45,108 nt of DNA from an uncultured Spartobacteria bacterium (GCA_903882875.1 CAIRYQ010000031.1:1-45108); one strand, 5' to 3'; positions 15,870 through 25,320 are shown, counted from the first letter of the stretch. The notes: generated by a model not told the origin, from the sequence alone. Numbers and translations: made by a program.

Positions 15870-16952
15870 ATGAACACCGCCGCTCTCGCCGAATCCGTGG
15901 CCGACAAGGTCCTCGCTGGCGAACGCATCACCAGAGATGACGCGTTGGAACTTTACCGGCTGCCGCTGAATGAACTCGGCGAACTCGCGCACCTGCGCCG
16001 CAACATGGCTGCGGCCAAAAATGGACGAGAGCGCATCGTCACCTACATCGTGGACCGGAACATCAACTACACGAATGTCTGCAAAGTGTACTGCAAGTTC
16101 TGCGCGTTCTACCGCACGGAAAAGGACGAAGACCACTACGTGCTCACGTTGGAGCAGCTTGATCAAAAACTCGACGAACTGACGGCCATCGGCGGCGTGC
16201 AGATTTTGCTCCAGGGCGGGCATCATCCGAAGCTCGGGATCGATCACTACCTCACAATGCTCGCGCACATCCGGAAAAAATATCCGCACATCAATATCCA
16301 CGGATTTTCGCCGCCGGAGTTCCAGCACTTCGCGGAAGTTTTCAAAATGCCGCTGCGCGAAGTCATCGCGAAATTCAAGGAAGCCGGGCTCGGCAGCATC
16401 CCCGGCGGCGGCGGCGAAATCCTCGTGGACTCGGTGCGCGAACGGATCGCGCCTTTGAAATGCAAGACCGACGCGTGGCTCGAAGTGATGCGCATGGCGC
16501 ATGGGCTCGGATTGAATTCGAGCTGCACGATGATGTTCGGCCACGTCGAGACGATCGGGGATCGCATCGAGCATTTGCAGCGGCTGCGCGACTTGCAGGA
16601 CGAGACGGGCGGCTTCACGGCGTTCATCTGCTGGACGTTCCAGCCCGAGCACACGCGGCTGCGCGCGGAACCCGTCGGCAGCAGCGAGTATCTGCGGATG
16701 CAGGCGCTCGCGCGCATCTTCCTCGACAACATCCCGAACGTGCAAAGCTCATGGGTGACGCAGGGCCCGCGCATCGGCCAGATCGCACTGCGCTACGGCG
16801 CGAATGATTTCGGCAGCGTGATGATGGAGGAAAATGTCGTCTCCAGCGCGGGCACGGCGTTCCGCTTGAACAAGGAGCAAATCGAGCGGCTCATCGGCGA
16901 CGCGGGTTTCGAGGCGCGGCGGCGAGACAACTGGTACCGGCCGCTGAACTGA
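15870..16952 (+). CDS. mqnC: cyclic dehypoxanthinyl futalosine synthase
   Basis: A 360-residue radical-SAM enzyme with the cluster-binding cysteines C-x3-C-x2-C at residues 71, 75 and 78 ('NVCKVYCKFCAF'), 'ILLQGGHHPKLGIDHY', 'HGFSPPEFQHFAEVF' and 'SIPGGGGEIL', all typical of MqnC rather than of MqnE or CofH. It cyclises dehypoxanthine futalosine in the alternative (futalosine) route to menaquinone, so the organism should use that route; no other mqn gene is in the window. A start 21 bases upstream (15849) is also in frame. It converges with the FGGY kinase gene across a short repeat element. Confidence 0.93.
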   Translation: MNTAALAESVADKVLAGERITRDDALELYRLPLNELGELAHLRRNMAAAKNGRERIVTYIVDRNINYTNVCKVYCKFCAFYRTEKDEDHYVLTLEQLDQKLDELTAIGGVQILLQGGHHPKLGIDHYLTMLAHIRKKYPHINIHGFSPPEFQHFAEVFKMPLREVIAKFKEAGLGSIPGGGGEILVDSVRERIAPLKCKTDAWLEVMRMAHGLGLNSSCTMMFGHVETIGDRIEHLQRLRDLQDETGGFTAFICWTFQPEHTRLRAEPVGSSEYLRMQALARIFLDNIPNVQSSWVTQGPRIGQIALRYGANDFGSVMMEENVVSSAGTAFRLNKEQIERLIGDAGFEARRRDNWYRPLN

Positions 16953-16961
16953 AGCGGCATT

Positions 16962-17082
16962 ATCCGCAGATTGCGCAGATGGGCGCAGATTGAAGAGGAT
17001 TGAACCGCGGAGCAGCGACGCGCGCGAAGGCAGGCAACTGACCTCAAGATTCCCTCCGCGAAAATCTGGGCACTCTGCGGAT
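16962..17082. repeat. short element with imperfect terminal inverted repeats
   Basis: The stretch between the mqnC and kinase stops begins with ATCCGCAGA (16962-16970) and ends with its exact reverse complement TCTGCGGAT (17074-17082). The similarity of the two ends continues inward for roughly 27 bases with a few mismatches (both contain CAGAT and CGC blocks in register). The total is about 121 bases and encodes nothing. This is the structure of a small non-autonomous interspersed element (MITE- or REP-like); it ends only 9 bases from the kinase stop codon. It could also act as a bidirectional transcription barrier between the convergent genes. Confidence 0.55.
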
Positions 17083-17091
17083 CACACCGCT

Positions 17092-18543
17092 TCAACTCAG
17101 AATTTCTTCGAGCCTCCGCTGGCGCTCGCGTGCCGCGGCGTATTCGTGTGCGGCGGCCTTGCGCGGTTTGACGGGGTTGATCAATTTCGGCGCGGGTATC
17201 GGGAATCCGAGGTGTTCCAGTGCGAAAGCTGCCGCGCCTCGCAGGTGCGGCTCCGGCTCGTCGCACGGATAGACGGGCTGGCCGAGGACGTTCGCGAGAC
17301 GATCGAGGCCGCTCGCGGATTTCGTGATCGCTCCGCTGACGATCAGTTTCGGCGCACCGCCGCCATTTTCACCGAGCGTCTCCAGCGCGCGCGCGATGCG
17401 GTGATATTTTGCCTCCGTGACGGCCTGCAGGATGTCGAGTGCAGTCGTGCCCTGGCGGATGCCGTGGATCGTGCCGGCCGCGTCCTCGTTCCAAGTCGGT
17501 GCGCGCTCGCCATTCCACGAGGGCAGCACGACGAGGCCGTGCTGCGGGCCGGGACGCGCAGCGAGCGCGGCGTCGAGTTCGGGGCCGTCGGTGAGGCGCA
17601 GTTCGCGCAGGCACCACGCGCGCAGATTGTCACCGTTGCTCACGGTCGCGTCCACAAAATGCCGCGCTGCATCCATTCGGAATGCGCACATGCCGAACGG
17701 TGCGGCGGGCGGGCCCTCGCGTGCGACCCGGACCGCTGCACGGTCGCCGAGGTGGATCGCCGCGAGGCCCGCGCGCGACGCACCGGTGCCGAGGCTGCAC
17801 GCGATGCCGTCGCCGATTCCGGGGAACCAAGGCACGCCGCGCAACTCGGGAAATTCCTGCGCGAACGGCCCGGCGAACGGCGACGGCGCGTCGTTGAGCG
17901 GGCGCAGTTTTTCCGGTGAAAGCTCGGCGCATTTGAGCATGGCGGCGTCCCATTTCATCGCGGCGGAATCGAAAAGCCCGGTGCCCGTCGCCATTCCGGT
18001 CGCGCAGTTCGCATCGCCCGCGAGCCGGAGCTGGATCCATTCGGCGGGCGACATCCACTGCCGCACCCGCGCGAAGAGCCGCGCCTCGGTGCGCTGGAGC
18101 CGCGCCATTTTCGCGGGCCAGAAATCCGCGCGCAACATGCAGCCCGTGCGTGCGTGGATTTTCCGCTCGTCGAATCTTTTCCGCAGCACCTCCGCGGCGT
18201 CGCGGCTGCGCGAGTCTTCCGCCGTGATGATGCGCGTGATGGCCTCGCCCTTTTCCGTGCAGCCGACCACGCTGTGCCAGAAGCACGAGACGCCGATCGC
18301 CGCGAGGGGACGCCCTCGCAGCCCCGCATCGGCACGCCGGCGGTGCAGCGCCTCGGTGATGCACACGCGCACCGCGCCGAGCAGCGCGCCGGGCTCGATC
18401 TCGGACATGCCGTCGCGCGAGGTGAGCAGCGGATATTCGTGATGAGTCACAGGAATCGCCGCGCGCCGCGCAGTGATGTCGAAAAACGCCACCCGTGCGG
18501 ACGAGGCACCCAAGTCGAGTGCGAGGATGAGCGGCTCTGCCAT
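17092..18543 (-). CDS. FGGY family carbohydrate kinase (gluconokinase-like)
   Basis: A 483-residue sugar kinase. It starts 'LILALDLGASSARVAFFD' (phosphate-1 motif of the actin/hexokinase fold), has 'IGVSCFWHSVVG', a 'PSWNGERAPTWNEDAAG' segment equivalent to the P-x-x-x-G-E-R motif of gluconate/xylulose kinases, and 'KLIVSGAITKSASGLDRLANVLGQPV' near the C-terminus (adenosine motif). It phosphorylates a sugar or sugar acid in the cytoplasm with ATP; gluconate is the best guess but not proven. The start at 18543 (MAEPLIL) coincides with the conserved first strand; the longer frame upstream is spurious. It stands alone in a minus-strand unit. Confidence 0.88.
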   Translation of the reverse strand: MAEPLILALDLGASSARVAFFDITARRAAIPVTHHEYPLLTSRDGMSEIEPGALLGAVRVCITEALHRRRADAGLRGRPLAAIGVSCFWHSVVGCTEKGEAITRIITAEDSRSRDAAEVLRKRFDERKIHARTGCMLRADFWPAKMARLQRTEARLFARVRQWMSPAEWIQLRLAGDANCATGMATGTGLFDSAAMKWDAAMLKCAELSPEKLRPLNDAPSPFAGPFAQEFPELRGVPWFPGIGDGIACSLGTGASRAGLAAIHLGDRAAVRVAREGPPAAPFGMCAFRMDAARHFVDATVSNGDNLRAWCLRELRLTDGPELDAALAARPGPQHGLVVLPSWNGERAPTWNEDAAGTIHGIRQGTTALDILQAVTEAKYHRIARALETLGENGGGAPKLIVSGAITKSASGLDRLANVLGQPVYPCDEPEPHLRGAAAFALEHLGFPIPAPKLINPVKPRKAAAHEYAAARERQRRLEEILS

Positions 18544-18700
18544 GGCGACCGTGACGATGAGCCGCAAACGGCACGCGACGAAAGCAGGAAATTTTCCACG
18601 GCACCTGTCACACGACTGTCGCTTTGGGAGCACATTTCCCGCTTCCCATTCCCACCCGTGCCGGACAATTTTCCGCGCAATGCCTGCCGAAGCCCGCGTC

Positions 18701-19243
18701 ATGAAAACTTGGATCCAGCAGAAGGGCCTCATCCCGGTCTTTCTGTTCGGCTTTGCGCTTTGGTTCCTGTGGGACGGGCTCATCGGCTGGCCGCGGAGCA
18801 ACGAACGCTTCGACGCGCACGAACGCCTCAAGGAAAAGTCCGGCGAATGGGAAAAGCTCTGTGCCGCGCGCGGCTGGACGACCGAGGTGCCGCACAAGCG
18901 CTACGAGCGAAGCGACATCGTCGTGCAGTTTGCCATCTCGGCGCTCACGGGATCGATCGGCGCGTTCAGCCTCGTCTTCTGGCTGCGCGCGAAGAAGACA
19001 TTCATCCGCTCGGAGACCGACGCGGTGATCACGCCGTCGGGCAGGCGCGTGCCGTATTCGAACATCACGGATCTCGATTTGCGAAAATGGAAATCCAAGG
19101 GCCTCGCGACGATTGTCTATTCGCTCGAAGGTGCGAAAGGCCGCTTCATTCTCGACGACGCTAAATACGATCCAAACGGTCTCGATGCGATCTTGGCGGA
19201 TATCCGGCAGCAGACTGCGGGGCGTGCGCAGGTGGACGAGTGA
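18701..19243 (+). CDS. two-TM membrane protein, PH-like C-terminal part, unknown function
   Basis: A 180-residue protein I do not recognise. Two membrane segments are clear: residues about 8-27 ('GLIPVFLFGFALWFLWDGLI') and about 68-90 ('VVQFAISALTGSIGAFSLVF'). Between them lies a charged, alpha-helical loop of 40 residues with many K/E/R. After the second segment, about 90 residues carry alternating beta-strand character ('TFIRSETDAVITPSGRRVPYSNITDLDLRKW', 'ATIVYSLEGAKGRFILDD'), which resembles bacterial PH-like (YcxB/PH_8) domains facing the cytoplasm. Start: ATG at 18701; ATG at 18680 is possible. It precedes the RhlE gene by 63 bases. Confidence 0.65.
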   Translation: MKTWIQQKGLIPVFLFGFALWFLWDGLIGWPRSNERFDAHERLKEKSGEWEKLCAARGWTTEVPHKRYERSDIVVQFAISALTGSIGAFSLVFWLRAKKTFIRSETDAVITPSGRRVPYSNITDLDLRKWKSKGLATIVYSLEGAKGRFILDDAKYDPNGLDAILADIRQQTAGRAQVDE

Positions 19244-19306
19244 GACCGGCGCGAATTTGCGCGAAGTAGTTTCCCTTTTCCGCGGAGTGGCGCATGTTCG
19301 CGGGCT

Positions 19307-20569
19307 ATGTCATTTCGCGCACTCGGGCTTGGGGACAGAATTTTTCAAGCCATCCAGGAAGCAGGATACACGGAGCCGACTCCCATCCAGGCGGCGGCGA
19401 TCCCGCTCGTTCTGGCGGGGACGGATCTCATCGGCATCGCGCAGACGGGCACGGGAAAGACGGCGGCCTTCACGCTGCCGATCCTCGCGCGGATGGCGGG
19501 AATGGTGAACGACGGCACGCCTCGGCGCACGCGCACGCTGGTGCTTGCGCCGACGCGCGAACTCGTCGTGCAGATCGAGGAGAACATCCGCGCTTACGCG
19601 AAGCATCTGCCGTTTCGCATGGCGACGATTTTCGGCGGCGTGGGCGAGCGTCCGCAGATCGAGGCGCTGCGTTCGGGGACAGACATCATCATCGCGTGTC
19701 CGGGGCGGCTGCTCGATCTCATGGACCGGCGCAACGGCGACTTTTCCGGCCTGCAACATCTCGTGCTGGATGAGGCGGACCGGATGCTGGACATGGGCTT
19801 CCTGCCGAGCATCCGCCGCGTGATCCGCAAGCTGCCGGTGAAGCGGCAGACGCTGATGTTTTCCGCGACGCTCTCGAAGGAGATCGAGGCGCTCACGCAT
19901 GAATTCCAGCAGCACCCGAAGACGGTGCAGATCGGCCGGCGCTCGAATCCCGCGGAGACGGTGACGCAGTTTGTTTACGAGATTTCCGGCCATCTGAAAC
20001 CGACGCTGCTCGTCCACCTTTTGCAGGATGAAAAGATGGACAGCGTGCTCATCTTCTCCCGGACCAAGCACGGCGCGGACAAGATCGCGCGGCGGCTGGA
20101 GCAGGCTGGCATCAAGTGCGGCACGCTGCACTCGAACCGCTCGCAGAACCAGCGGCTGAAGGCGCTGAATGAATTCAAGGCCGGCACGGTGCGCGTGCTC
20201 GTGGCGACGGACATCGCGGCGCGCGGCATTGATGTGGACGGCATCTCGCACGTCGTGAACTACGATTTCCCGATGCACTCGGAGGACTACGTCCACCGCA
20301 TCGGCCGCACGGGGCGTGCAAACCAAATCGGCGACGCAATCAGCTTTGTGAGCCAGGACGACTACGGCGCGCTGAAATCGCTCGAGCGTTTCATCGGTCG
20401 CGGGATCGTGCGGAAAAAAGCGGAGGGATTCGACTATCACCAGCCTGCGCCGCCGCGTCTGCCGGAGGCTCCGCGCGGACCCGGAGGCCGTGGACAGCAG
20501 CAGCGCCGCGGCCAGGGCGGTGGAGGGCGGCGCGACGATCGCGGGCAGGTCGGCTACCGCTGGCGGTAG
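19307..20569 (+). CDS. rhlE: DEAD-box RNA helicase, RhlE type
   Basis: A 420-residue helicase with all core motifs in order: Q motif ('GYTEPTPIQAAAIP'), Walker A 'AQTGTGKT', 'PTRELVVQI', Walker B/DEAD 'VLDEADRMLDMGF', 'FSATLS', 'LIFSRTKHGAD', 'ATDIAARGIDVDGI' and 'HRIGRTGR'. After the core (about 375 residues) a short tail is rich in P, G, R and Q, as in RhlE proteins, and probably binds RNA nonspecifically. It unwinds RNA duplexes in ribosome assembly or RNA decay. Starts at the conserved 'MSFRALGL'. Confidence 0.92.
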   Translation: MSFRALGLGDRIFQAIQEAGYTEPTPIQAAAIPLVLAGTDLIGIAQTGTGKTAAFTLPILARMAGMVNDGTPRRTRTLVLAPTRELVVQIEENIRAYAKHLPFRMATIFGGVGERPQIEALRSGTDIIIACPGRLLDLMDRRNGDFSGLQHLVLDEADRMLDMGFLPSIRRVIRKLPVKRQTLMFSATLSKEIEALTHEFQQHPKTVQIGRRSNPAETVTQFVYEISGHLKPTLLVHLLQDEKMDSVLIFSRTKHGADKIARRLEQAGIKCGTLHSNRSQNQRLKALNEFKAGTVRVLVATDIAARGIDVDGISHVVNYDFPMHSEDYVHRIGRTGRANQIGDAISFVSQDDYGALKSLERFIGRGIVRKKAEGFDYHQPAPPRLPEAPRGPGGRGQQQRRGQGGGGRRDDRGQVGYRWR

Positions 20570-20656
20570 TTTTCACGCAGCGCAGGCGCGACGATGAACG
20601 GCAAATAATCGAGAGATCATTTGCAACACGCGGAGCAGGCGCTTTTCTCCCCTCGG

Positions 20657-21760
20657 ATGAAAGGCATGATTCTCAGCGTCGCAATGTGTCTGGTGCTGTC
20701 GCGCGTGCATGCCGATCCGGACGACGTGAGCGCCGCGCTGGAGAAAATCCGGGACGGCCACGACGTGCCGGGGCTCGCCGCTGCGGTGATGGATGAGGGG
20801 AAGCTCGTTGCGTTCGGCGCGACCGGCATGCGGAACGCGGGACGCATGGTGCCGGTGATGCTCGATGACAAGTGGCACCTCGGCTCCTGCACGAAGAGCA
20901 TGACGGCGAGCGTCGCGGCGATGCTCGTCGAGGAGGGGCTGATCCGCTGGAACACGACGCTGGGCGAAATTTTTCCGGAGGAGATCGAAGAGATGGATCA
21001 TGCGTGGCGCGACGTGACGCTGGAGCAACTGCTCGTCCACCGGGGCGGCGCACCACACGATCCGCCAAAAGACATTTATGCCGTGGCGCTGAAACAGGAA
21101 GGCGAGCCGAGGCGGCAGCGCAGGGAATTTGTCACCGGCCTGCTGCGCAAGCCGCCGGCGAAGCCGCCCGGCACGCACTGGATCTACAGCGACTGCGGCT
21201 ATGCCATCGCGGGCACGATGCTGGAGCGCGCGAGCGGCGAGGCGTGGGAGGATCTCATGCGGAAACGGCTGTTTGAGCCGCTCGGGTTGAAGACCGCGGG
21301 CTTCGGCGCCCCGGCGACACCGGAGAAGATCGATCAGCCGTGGGGGCACCGCGGCTACGAGGCGCCGTTCAAACCCGTGCCGCCGGGACCGGATGCGGAT
21401 TACCCTCCCGCACTCGGCCCCGCCGCGACGATCCACATGAGCATCGCGGATTTTGCAAAGTACGCGCAATGGCATGTGGACGGCGCACGCGGGGACTGCC
21501 GGCTGCTGAAGGCGGCGTCCTTTCACAAGCTGCACACGCCGCCCGACGGCCAGGAGTACGCGATGGGCTGGGCGGTGACGAAGCGCCGCTGGGCCGGCGG
21601 CACCGCGCTCATGCACAGCGGGGACAACAACATGTTCTACGCCGTGATGTGGCTCGGTCCGCGTGAGAACACCTGCTTCGTCGCCGCGTGCAACGCCGAC
21701 AACTGGGAGGCAACCGCGGCATGCGACGATGCCGTGCGGATGCTGATCAACAAATACTGA
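20657..21760 (+). CDS. exported serine hydrolase, beta-lactamase/class C-like
   Basis: A 367-residue member of the beta-lactamase-related serine hydrolases. It opens with a signal peptide (MKGMILSVAMCLVLSRVHA), has the catalytic S-x-x-K motif as S-C-T-K at residues 77-80, and Y-S-D at about 177-179 in the place of Y-x-N; a 'MHSGDNN' segment near the C-terminus corresponds to the third motif. Such proteins are esterases, peptidases or lactamases in the periplasm; the absence of a canonical Y-x-N tends to argue against beta-lactam resistance. A longer frame starts at 20621; 20657 places the signal peptide first. Confidence 0.85.
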   Translation: MKGMILSVAMCLVLSRVHADPDDVSAALEKIRDGHDVPGLAAAVMDEGKLVAFGATGMRNAGRMVPVMLDDKWHLGSCTKSMTASVAAMLVEEGLIRWNTTLGEIFPEEIEEMDHAWRDVTLEQLLVHRGGAPHDPPKDIYAVALKQEGEPRRQRREFVTGLLRKPPAKPPGTHWIYSDCGYAIAGTMLERASGEAWEDLMRKRLFEPLGLKTAGFGAPATPEKIDQPWGHRGYEAPFKPVPPGPDADYPPALGPAATIHMSIADFAKYAQWHVDGARGDCRLLKAASFHKLHTPPDGQEYAMGWAVTKRRWAGGTALMHSGDNNMFYAVMWLGPRENTCFVAACNADNWEATAACDDAVRMLINKY

Positions 21761-21871
21761 GCACACCCACTCTTCGCGGTCCGGTATGCTGCCGGATCAT
21801 TCCGCAATGGGACGCGTCCGGAACTGTCCGCGAGATTCGTGCAGCGGCTCTGCTGCCGCCGATGCGCGATC

Positions 21872-23110
21872 CTACCTGCGGCCGATGAATTCCTCAAACG
21901 CGCCGCCGAGCAGACCGTGGACATCGCGCTCGATCTCCTCGCGCGTCGGCTGCCAGCCGGTCGCCGCGAGATCATCGTATTTTTCCGCGAGCACCTTCGC
22001 GATGATCGGGCGGCTGTGCGCCCACTTGTAGGTGAGCTGATCGAGCACGCGGCAGTCGCTGTGCTGCGGCGTGACGCTCAGGCCGATCAGCTCCAGCCTC
22101 ATGCGCGTGATTTCCTCGATGATGCTCGGCACATTCATGAACCACCAGCAGCCGAAGATGTGCAGGTTGCGAAATTTCCGCGCGGCGACGCAGAGCGCGT
22201 GCTGGTTTTCGCGCGCGAGCATCGTGCAGAGGAATTTGTTCTGCGGAAACGCCGCGCACAACCGCTCGACGGCGGTGACATCCGCGATGCCCACGCTGTC
22301 GCCCGCGAGTTGGAGCTGCGGATTCACATTGCGGCGCACGCCGATCATCAGCGCGAACGCCTGATTGTGCTCTCGGCCGTGCGGCATGATCGCGTGCTCG
22401 ATGATCTTCGCGGCATCCGTCTGCGCGGGGAACTCGAAATCCGGCGGCAGCGAGACCATGCAATACTGCGCGCCAATTTTTTTCGTCCAGTCGGCGAGGA
22501 AGCGGCGCACTTCGGCGAAGGTCTGCCCGGAAAAATCTGCGCTCACCTTGTAGCCCCAGCCGTGCAGGCGCTTCGCGGCGTTCGGCCAGTCCACGAGCAG
22601 CGGATCAAAACGGAGCGCGGCGGCGAAGCGCGGGTCACGAGTGAAACCGCGCTCCCACACGGGGCGCTCGGCGTCGTCGAACGGCGTGTTGGTCATCGCG
22701 ATCTTGCGCACATTCGCCAGCTCGCAGCAGCGCGTCACATAGTCCTCGGGCTTCCAGCCCGCGAACCACTTTCGCAGCGAAGGCAGGTCACGCTTGTTCA
22801 CGTCGAGCCCGAGCTTGTTCAGCACGGTGAGCACACCGCGGCACGCCTCGCTCACGGGCGAGTGCTTGAGGAAAAGCTCGTTCCAGATCCACTCCGTCTG
22901 CTGCTGCTTTGGCGCGGCCCAGAATTTTTCATACGGCATGTCCATCCACCGGAACGACTCGCTGACGAGGTAGTGGTAGATGAGCAGCTCATCAATTCCC
23001 CACAGCAGCAGGTCACCAAACACCGGATCGTAGAGGTGCGTGTGGATGTCAAAGACAGGCGTCTTCTCGACAACTTCGGCGACGGTGGCGCGGAGCGATT
23101 GTGCGTGCAT
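21872..23110 (-). CDS. uronate isomerase-like metal-dependent hydrolase
   Basis: A 412-residue amidohydrolase-superfamily protein that resembles glucuronate isomerase (UxaC). The N-terminal metal-binding H-x-H sits in 'PVFDIHTHLYDP' (about residue 20), followed by 'LLLWGIDELLIYHYL' and 'WIWNELFLKHSPV', and near the end 'LARENQHALCVAARKFRNLHIFGCWWFMNVPSIIEEIT', a characteristic UxaC stretch. It is shorter than the E. coli enzyme (about 470). It would interconvert uronates and their keto forms in pectin or uronate breakdown, though related subfamilies have other substrates. The start at 23110 (MHAQSL) is chosen; the N-terminal extension to 23248 overlaps the divergent thrB and is unlikely. Confidence 0.78.
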   Translation of the reverse strand: MHAQSLRATVAEVVEKTPVFDIHTHLYDPVFGDLLLWGIDELLIYHYLVSESFRWMDMPYEKFWAAPKQQQTEWIWNELFLKHSPVSEACRGVLTVLNKLGLDVNKRDLPSLRKWFAGWKPEDYVTRCCELANVRKIAMTNTPFDDAERPVWERGFTRDPRFAAALRFDPLLVDWPNAAKRLHGWGYKVSADFSGQTFAEVRRFLADWTKKIGAQYCMVSLPPDFEFPAQTDAAKIIEHAIMPHGREHNQAFALMIGVRRNVNPQLQLAGDSVGIADVTAVERLCAAFPQNKFLCTMLARENQHALCVAARKFRNLHIFGCWWFMNVPSIIEEITRMRLELIGLSVTPQHSDCRVLDQLTYKWAHSRPIIAKVLAEKYDDLAATGWQPTREEIERDVHGLLGGAFEEFIGRR

Positions 23111-23207
23111 CGGCGGACAACTAGCCGCTGGCTTTCTCCGGGTCAAACGCGGGCGGACCGCATTCGACGTTTGACCGCGGTGCGCTTGCGGCGGTTTCAT
23201 GGTCACG

Positions 23208-24065
23208 ATGAAAAGCGTGACCACTCGCGTGCCAGCGACGACGGCCAATCTCGGCCCCGGCTATGACTGTCTCGGTGTTGCGCTGAACATCGCGAACCAC
23301 GTCACAGTTCAGCCCGCGGAGGGCATCGAGCATCCGAAGATCGTCGCGGATGCAGCGGCGCTCATTTTCCAGACTGCCGGGATCGAGCCGTTCGGATTTG
23401 CGTGGAGCATCGAGGGCGAAGTGCCGCAGTCGCGCGGGCTCGGCAGCAGCGTGACGGTGCGGCTCGGCGTGCTGTACGGGCTCGATGCGCTGGGTGGTGG
23501 CAAGCTCGGGTCAAAGCGCCTCTACGAGCTGTGTGCGGAACTTGAAGGCCACCCTGATAACGCGGCGCCTGCGGCATTTGGCGGCTTCACCGTCGCGCGT
23601 GCGGGTGCGGAGACGCTGCGCTGTGAGGTGGATGACACGCTGAAGTTCATCCTGCTCATTCCCGATTTCGAAGTCTCCACGCCCGAGGCGCGCAAGGTTT
23701 TACCCGACATGATTCCGCGCAGGGGTGCAGTCACGAGCGTCGCGAACGCCTGCCGCATCACTGCGGCATTTCTCCAAAAGCGCTACGATCTGCTGCGCGG
23801 CTGCTTCGCCGACGGGCTGCACCAGCCGTTCCGCGAGCCGCTCGTGCCGTTCCTTTCACGCGTCATCACCGCAGGGGAAAAGGCGGGCGCGCTTGGGGGA
23901 TTTCTGAGCGGAAGCGGCTCGACGATCTGCTGCGTCACACTCGACAGCGAGGACGCTATCACGACCGCCATGCTCGATGCAGCGCCTCCCGGATCACGCA
24001 TCGTGATCACGACTGCGGACAACGAAGGCACGCGACCCGCGGAACCCGGCGATGTCATTCCGTGA
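23208..24065 (+). CDS. thrB: homoserine kinase
   Basis: A 285-residue GHMP-family kinase. It shows 'VPATTANLGPGYDCLGVAL' at the N-terminus, the ATP-loop 'P-Q-S-R-G-L-G-S-S' (about residues 77-85), 'LEGHPDNAAPAAFGGF' and 'SGSGSTICCVT' near the C-terminus, all diagnostic for ThrB. It phosphorylates L-homoserine on the way to threonine. The start at 23208 is preferred to 23199. It overlaps the following lpxK by 14 bases, an unusual pairing of amino-acid and lipid A genes that implies co-transcription. Confidence 0.93.
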   Translation: MKSVTTRVPATTANLGPGYDCLGVALNIANHVTVQPAEGIEHPKIVADAAALIFQTAGIEPFGFAWSIEGEVPQSRGLGSSVTVRLGVLYGLDALGGGKLGSKRLYELCAELEGHPDNAAPAAFGGFTVARAGAETLRCEVDDTLKFILLIPDFEVSTPEARKVLPDMIPRRGAVTSVANACRITAAFLQKRYDLLRGCFADGLHQPFREPLVPFLSRVITAGEKAGALGGFLSGSGSTICCVTLDSEDAITTAMLDAAPPGSRIVITTADNEGTRPAEPGDVIP

Positions 24066-25257
24066 CAACATAGACCGCTTCGAGCAGTTCGCGACCGACG
24101 TCATCCTGGAGCGCCGGTTCGGAAAGCGCGCGCTGCTTTTGCGATGGCTGCTCTACGCGCTGTCGTGGGTTTTCCGTGGCATCGCACAGACGCGCATCTG
24201 GCTCTACCGCGTCCGCATCCGAAAGGCGCGGCAGCTTGGCGTGATGGTCGTCAGCGTCGGCAATCTCACCGTCGGCGGCACGGGCAAGACGCCGGTCGTC
24301 GAGCGCCTCGCGCGCGAGCTGAAGGACGGCGGGCGCAACGTCGCGATCCTCAGCCGCGGCTACAAAAACCGGAAGCTCCCCGTGCTGCGACGGCTGCGGC
24401 GGAAATTTTTCGGCAAGTTCAAGCCGCGCGTCGTGCATGACGGGAAGAAGCTGCTGCTCGATTCCGCGTGGGCCGGCGACGAACCCTACATGCTCGCGCG
24501 CAGCCTCGGCGACGTGCCAGTGCTCGTGAACAAGAACCGCGCGCGCACCGGAGCCGTCGCCGTTGCGGAGTTCAAGGCCGACGTGCTCATCCTCGACGAC
24601 GGCATGCAGTATCTCGACATCGAGCACCGCGTGGACATCTGCCTTATCGATCGTCAGGCACCGTTCGGAAACGAGTTCCTCCTCCCGCGCGGGACACTGC
24701 GCGAGCCGCCGGGCAATCTTCGCCGCGCGAATCTCATCCTCATCACGAAGGCAGTTCCCGGCATGAGCGGCCCGCTGATTCAGCGCATCCGCGAATACAA
24801 CCGCACCGCCGACATCGTGGAGTGCTTCCACAAGCCCGTGCGTTTGCAAAACCTCTACGACCCAGCCGACACGCGTCCGCTCTCCGACTTGCGTGACAAA
24901 TACATTGGCGTGCTCAGCGGCATCGCGCGCCCCGAGAGCTTCGAGGGCACGCTGCGCGGACTCGGTGCGAACCTCGAAATCACGACGCGATTCGCCGACC
25001 ACCACCGTTTCCGCGGGCAGGAGCTGCTCGACTTCATCGCCCGCTGCGCGCGGCGTGATGCGGACTTCATCGTCACCACGGAAAAAGACGCCGTGCGCTT
25101 CCCCGCGCGTCTCGGCGCTTCCGGCAGGCCCGAGGTGCCGATCTATTTTCTCCGCGTGGAGATCGAGATCACCGCAGGCCAGGAAAACTGGGACCGGCTC
25201 ATCGCGCGGCTCACGCAGCGCCGGGAAATCGTCGCGCCCGAGCGCGTGCTGGTGTGA
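24052..25257 (+). CDS. lpxK: tetraacyldisaccharide 4'-kinase
   Basis: A 401-residue lipid A kinase. A hydrophobic N-terminal membrane-anchoring helix ('[21 protein letters not shown]') precedes the P-loop '[22 protein letters not shown]' (G-G-T-G-K-T at 75-80). 'AILSRGYK', 'GDEPYMLAR', '[39 protein letters not shown]' and 'FADHHRF' are LpxK signatures. It adds the 4'-phosphate of lipid A at the cytoplasmic face of the inner membrane. It is somewhat longer than the E. coli protein (328), mainly at the N-terminus and around residues 110-150 (a basic insertion). Starts inside the 3' end of thrB. Confidence 0.93.
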   Translation: MSFRDNIDRFEQFATDVILERRFGKRALLLRWLLYALSWVFRGIAQTRIWLYRVRIRKARQLGVMVVSVGNLTVGGTGKTPVVERLARELKDGGRNVAILSRGYKNRKLPVLRRLRRKFFGKFKPRVVHDGKKLLLDSAWAGDEPYMLARSLGDVPVLVNKNRARTGAVAVAEFKADVLILDDGMQYLDIEHRVDICLIDRQAPFGNEFLLPRGTLREPPGNLRRANLILITKAVPGMSGPLIQRIREYNRTADIVECFHKPVRLQNLYDPADTRPLSDLRDKYIGVLSGIARPESFEGTLRGLGANLEITTRFADHHRFRGQELLDFIARCARRDADFIVTTEKDAVRFPARLGASGRPEVPIYFLRVEIEITAGQENWDRLIARLTQRREIVAPERVLV

Positions 25258-25299
25258 AGCTTTGAAAAGGCGGCTGCAGGAATGAAGACGCGGCGGCGC

Positions 25300-25320
25300 G
25301 CTGCTCCCGTTCTGGGCAGC
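25300..25320. terminator. weak hairpin between convergent lpxK and trpS
   Basis: G-C-T-G-C (25300-25304) and G-C-A-G-C (25316-25320) pair and extend by a wobble and a C-G pair, giving a stem of about 7 bp with an 8-base loop in the 88-base gap between the convergent genes. Neither side has a run of T, so intrinsic termination is uncertain. Confidence 0.25.
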
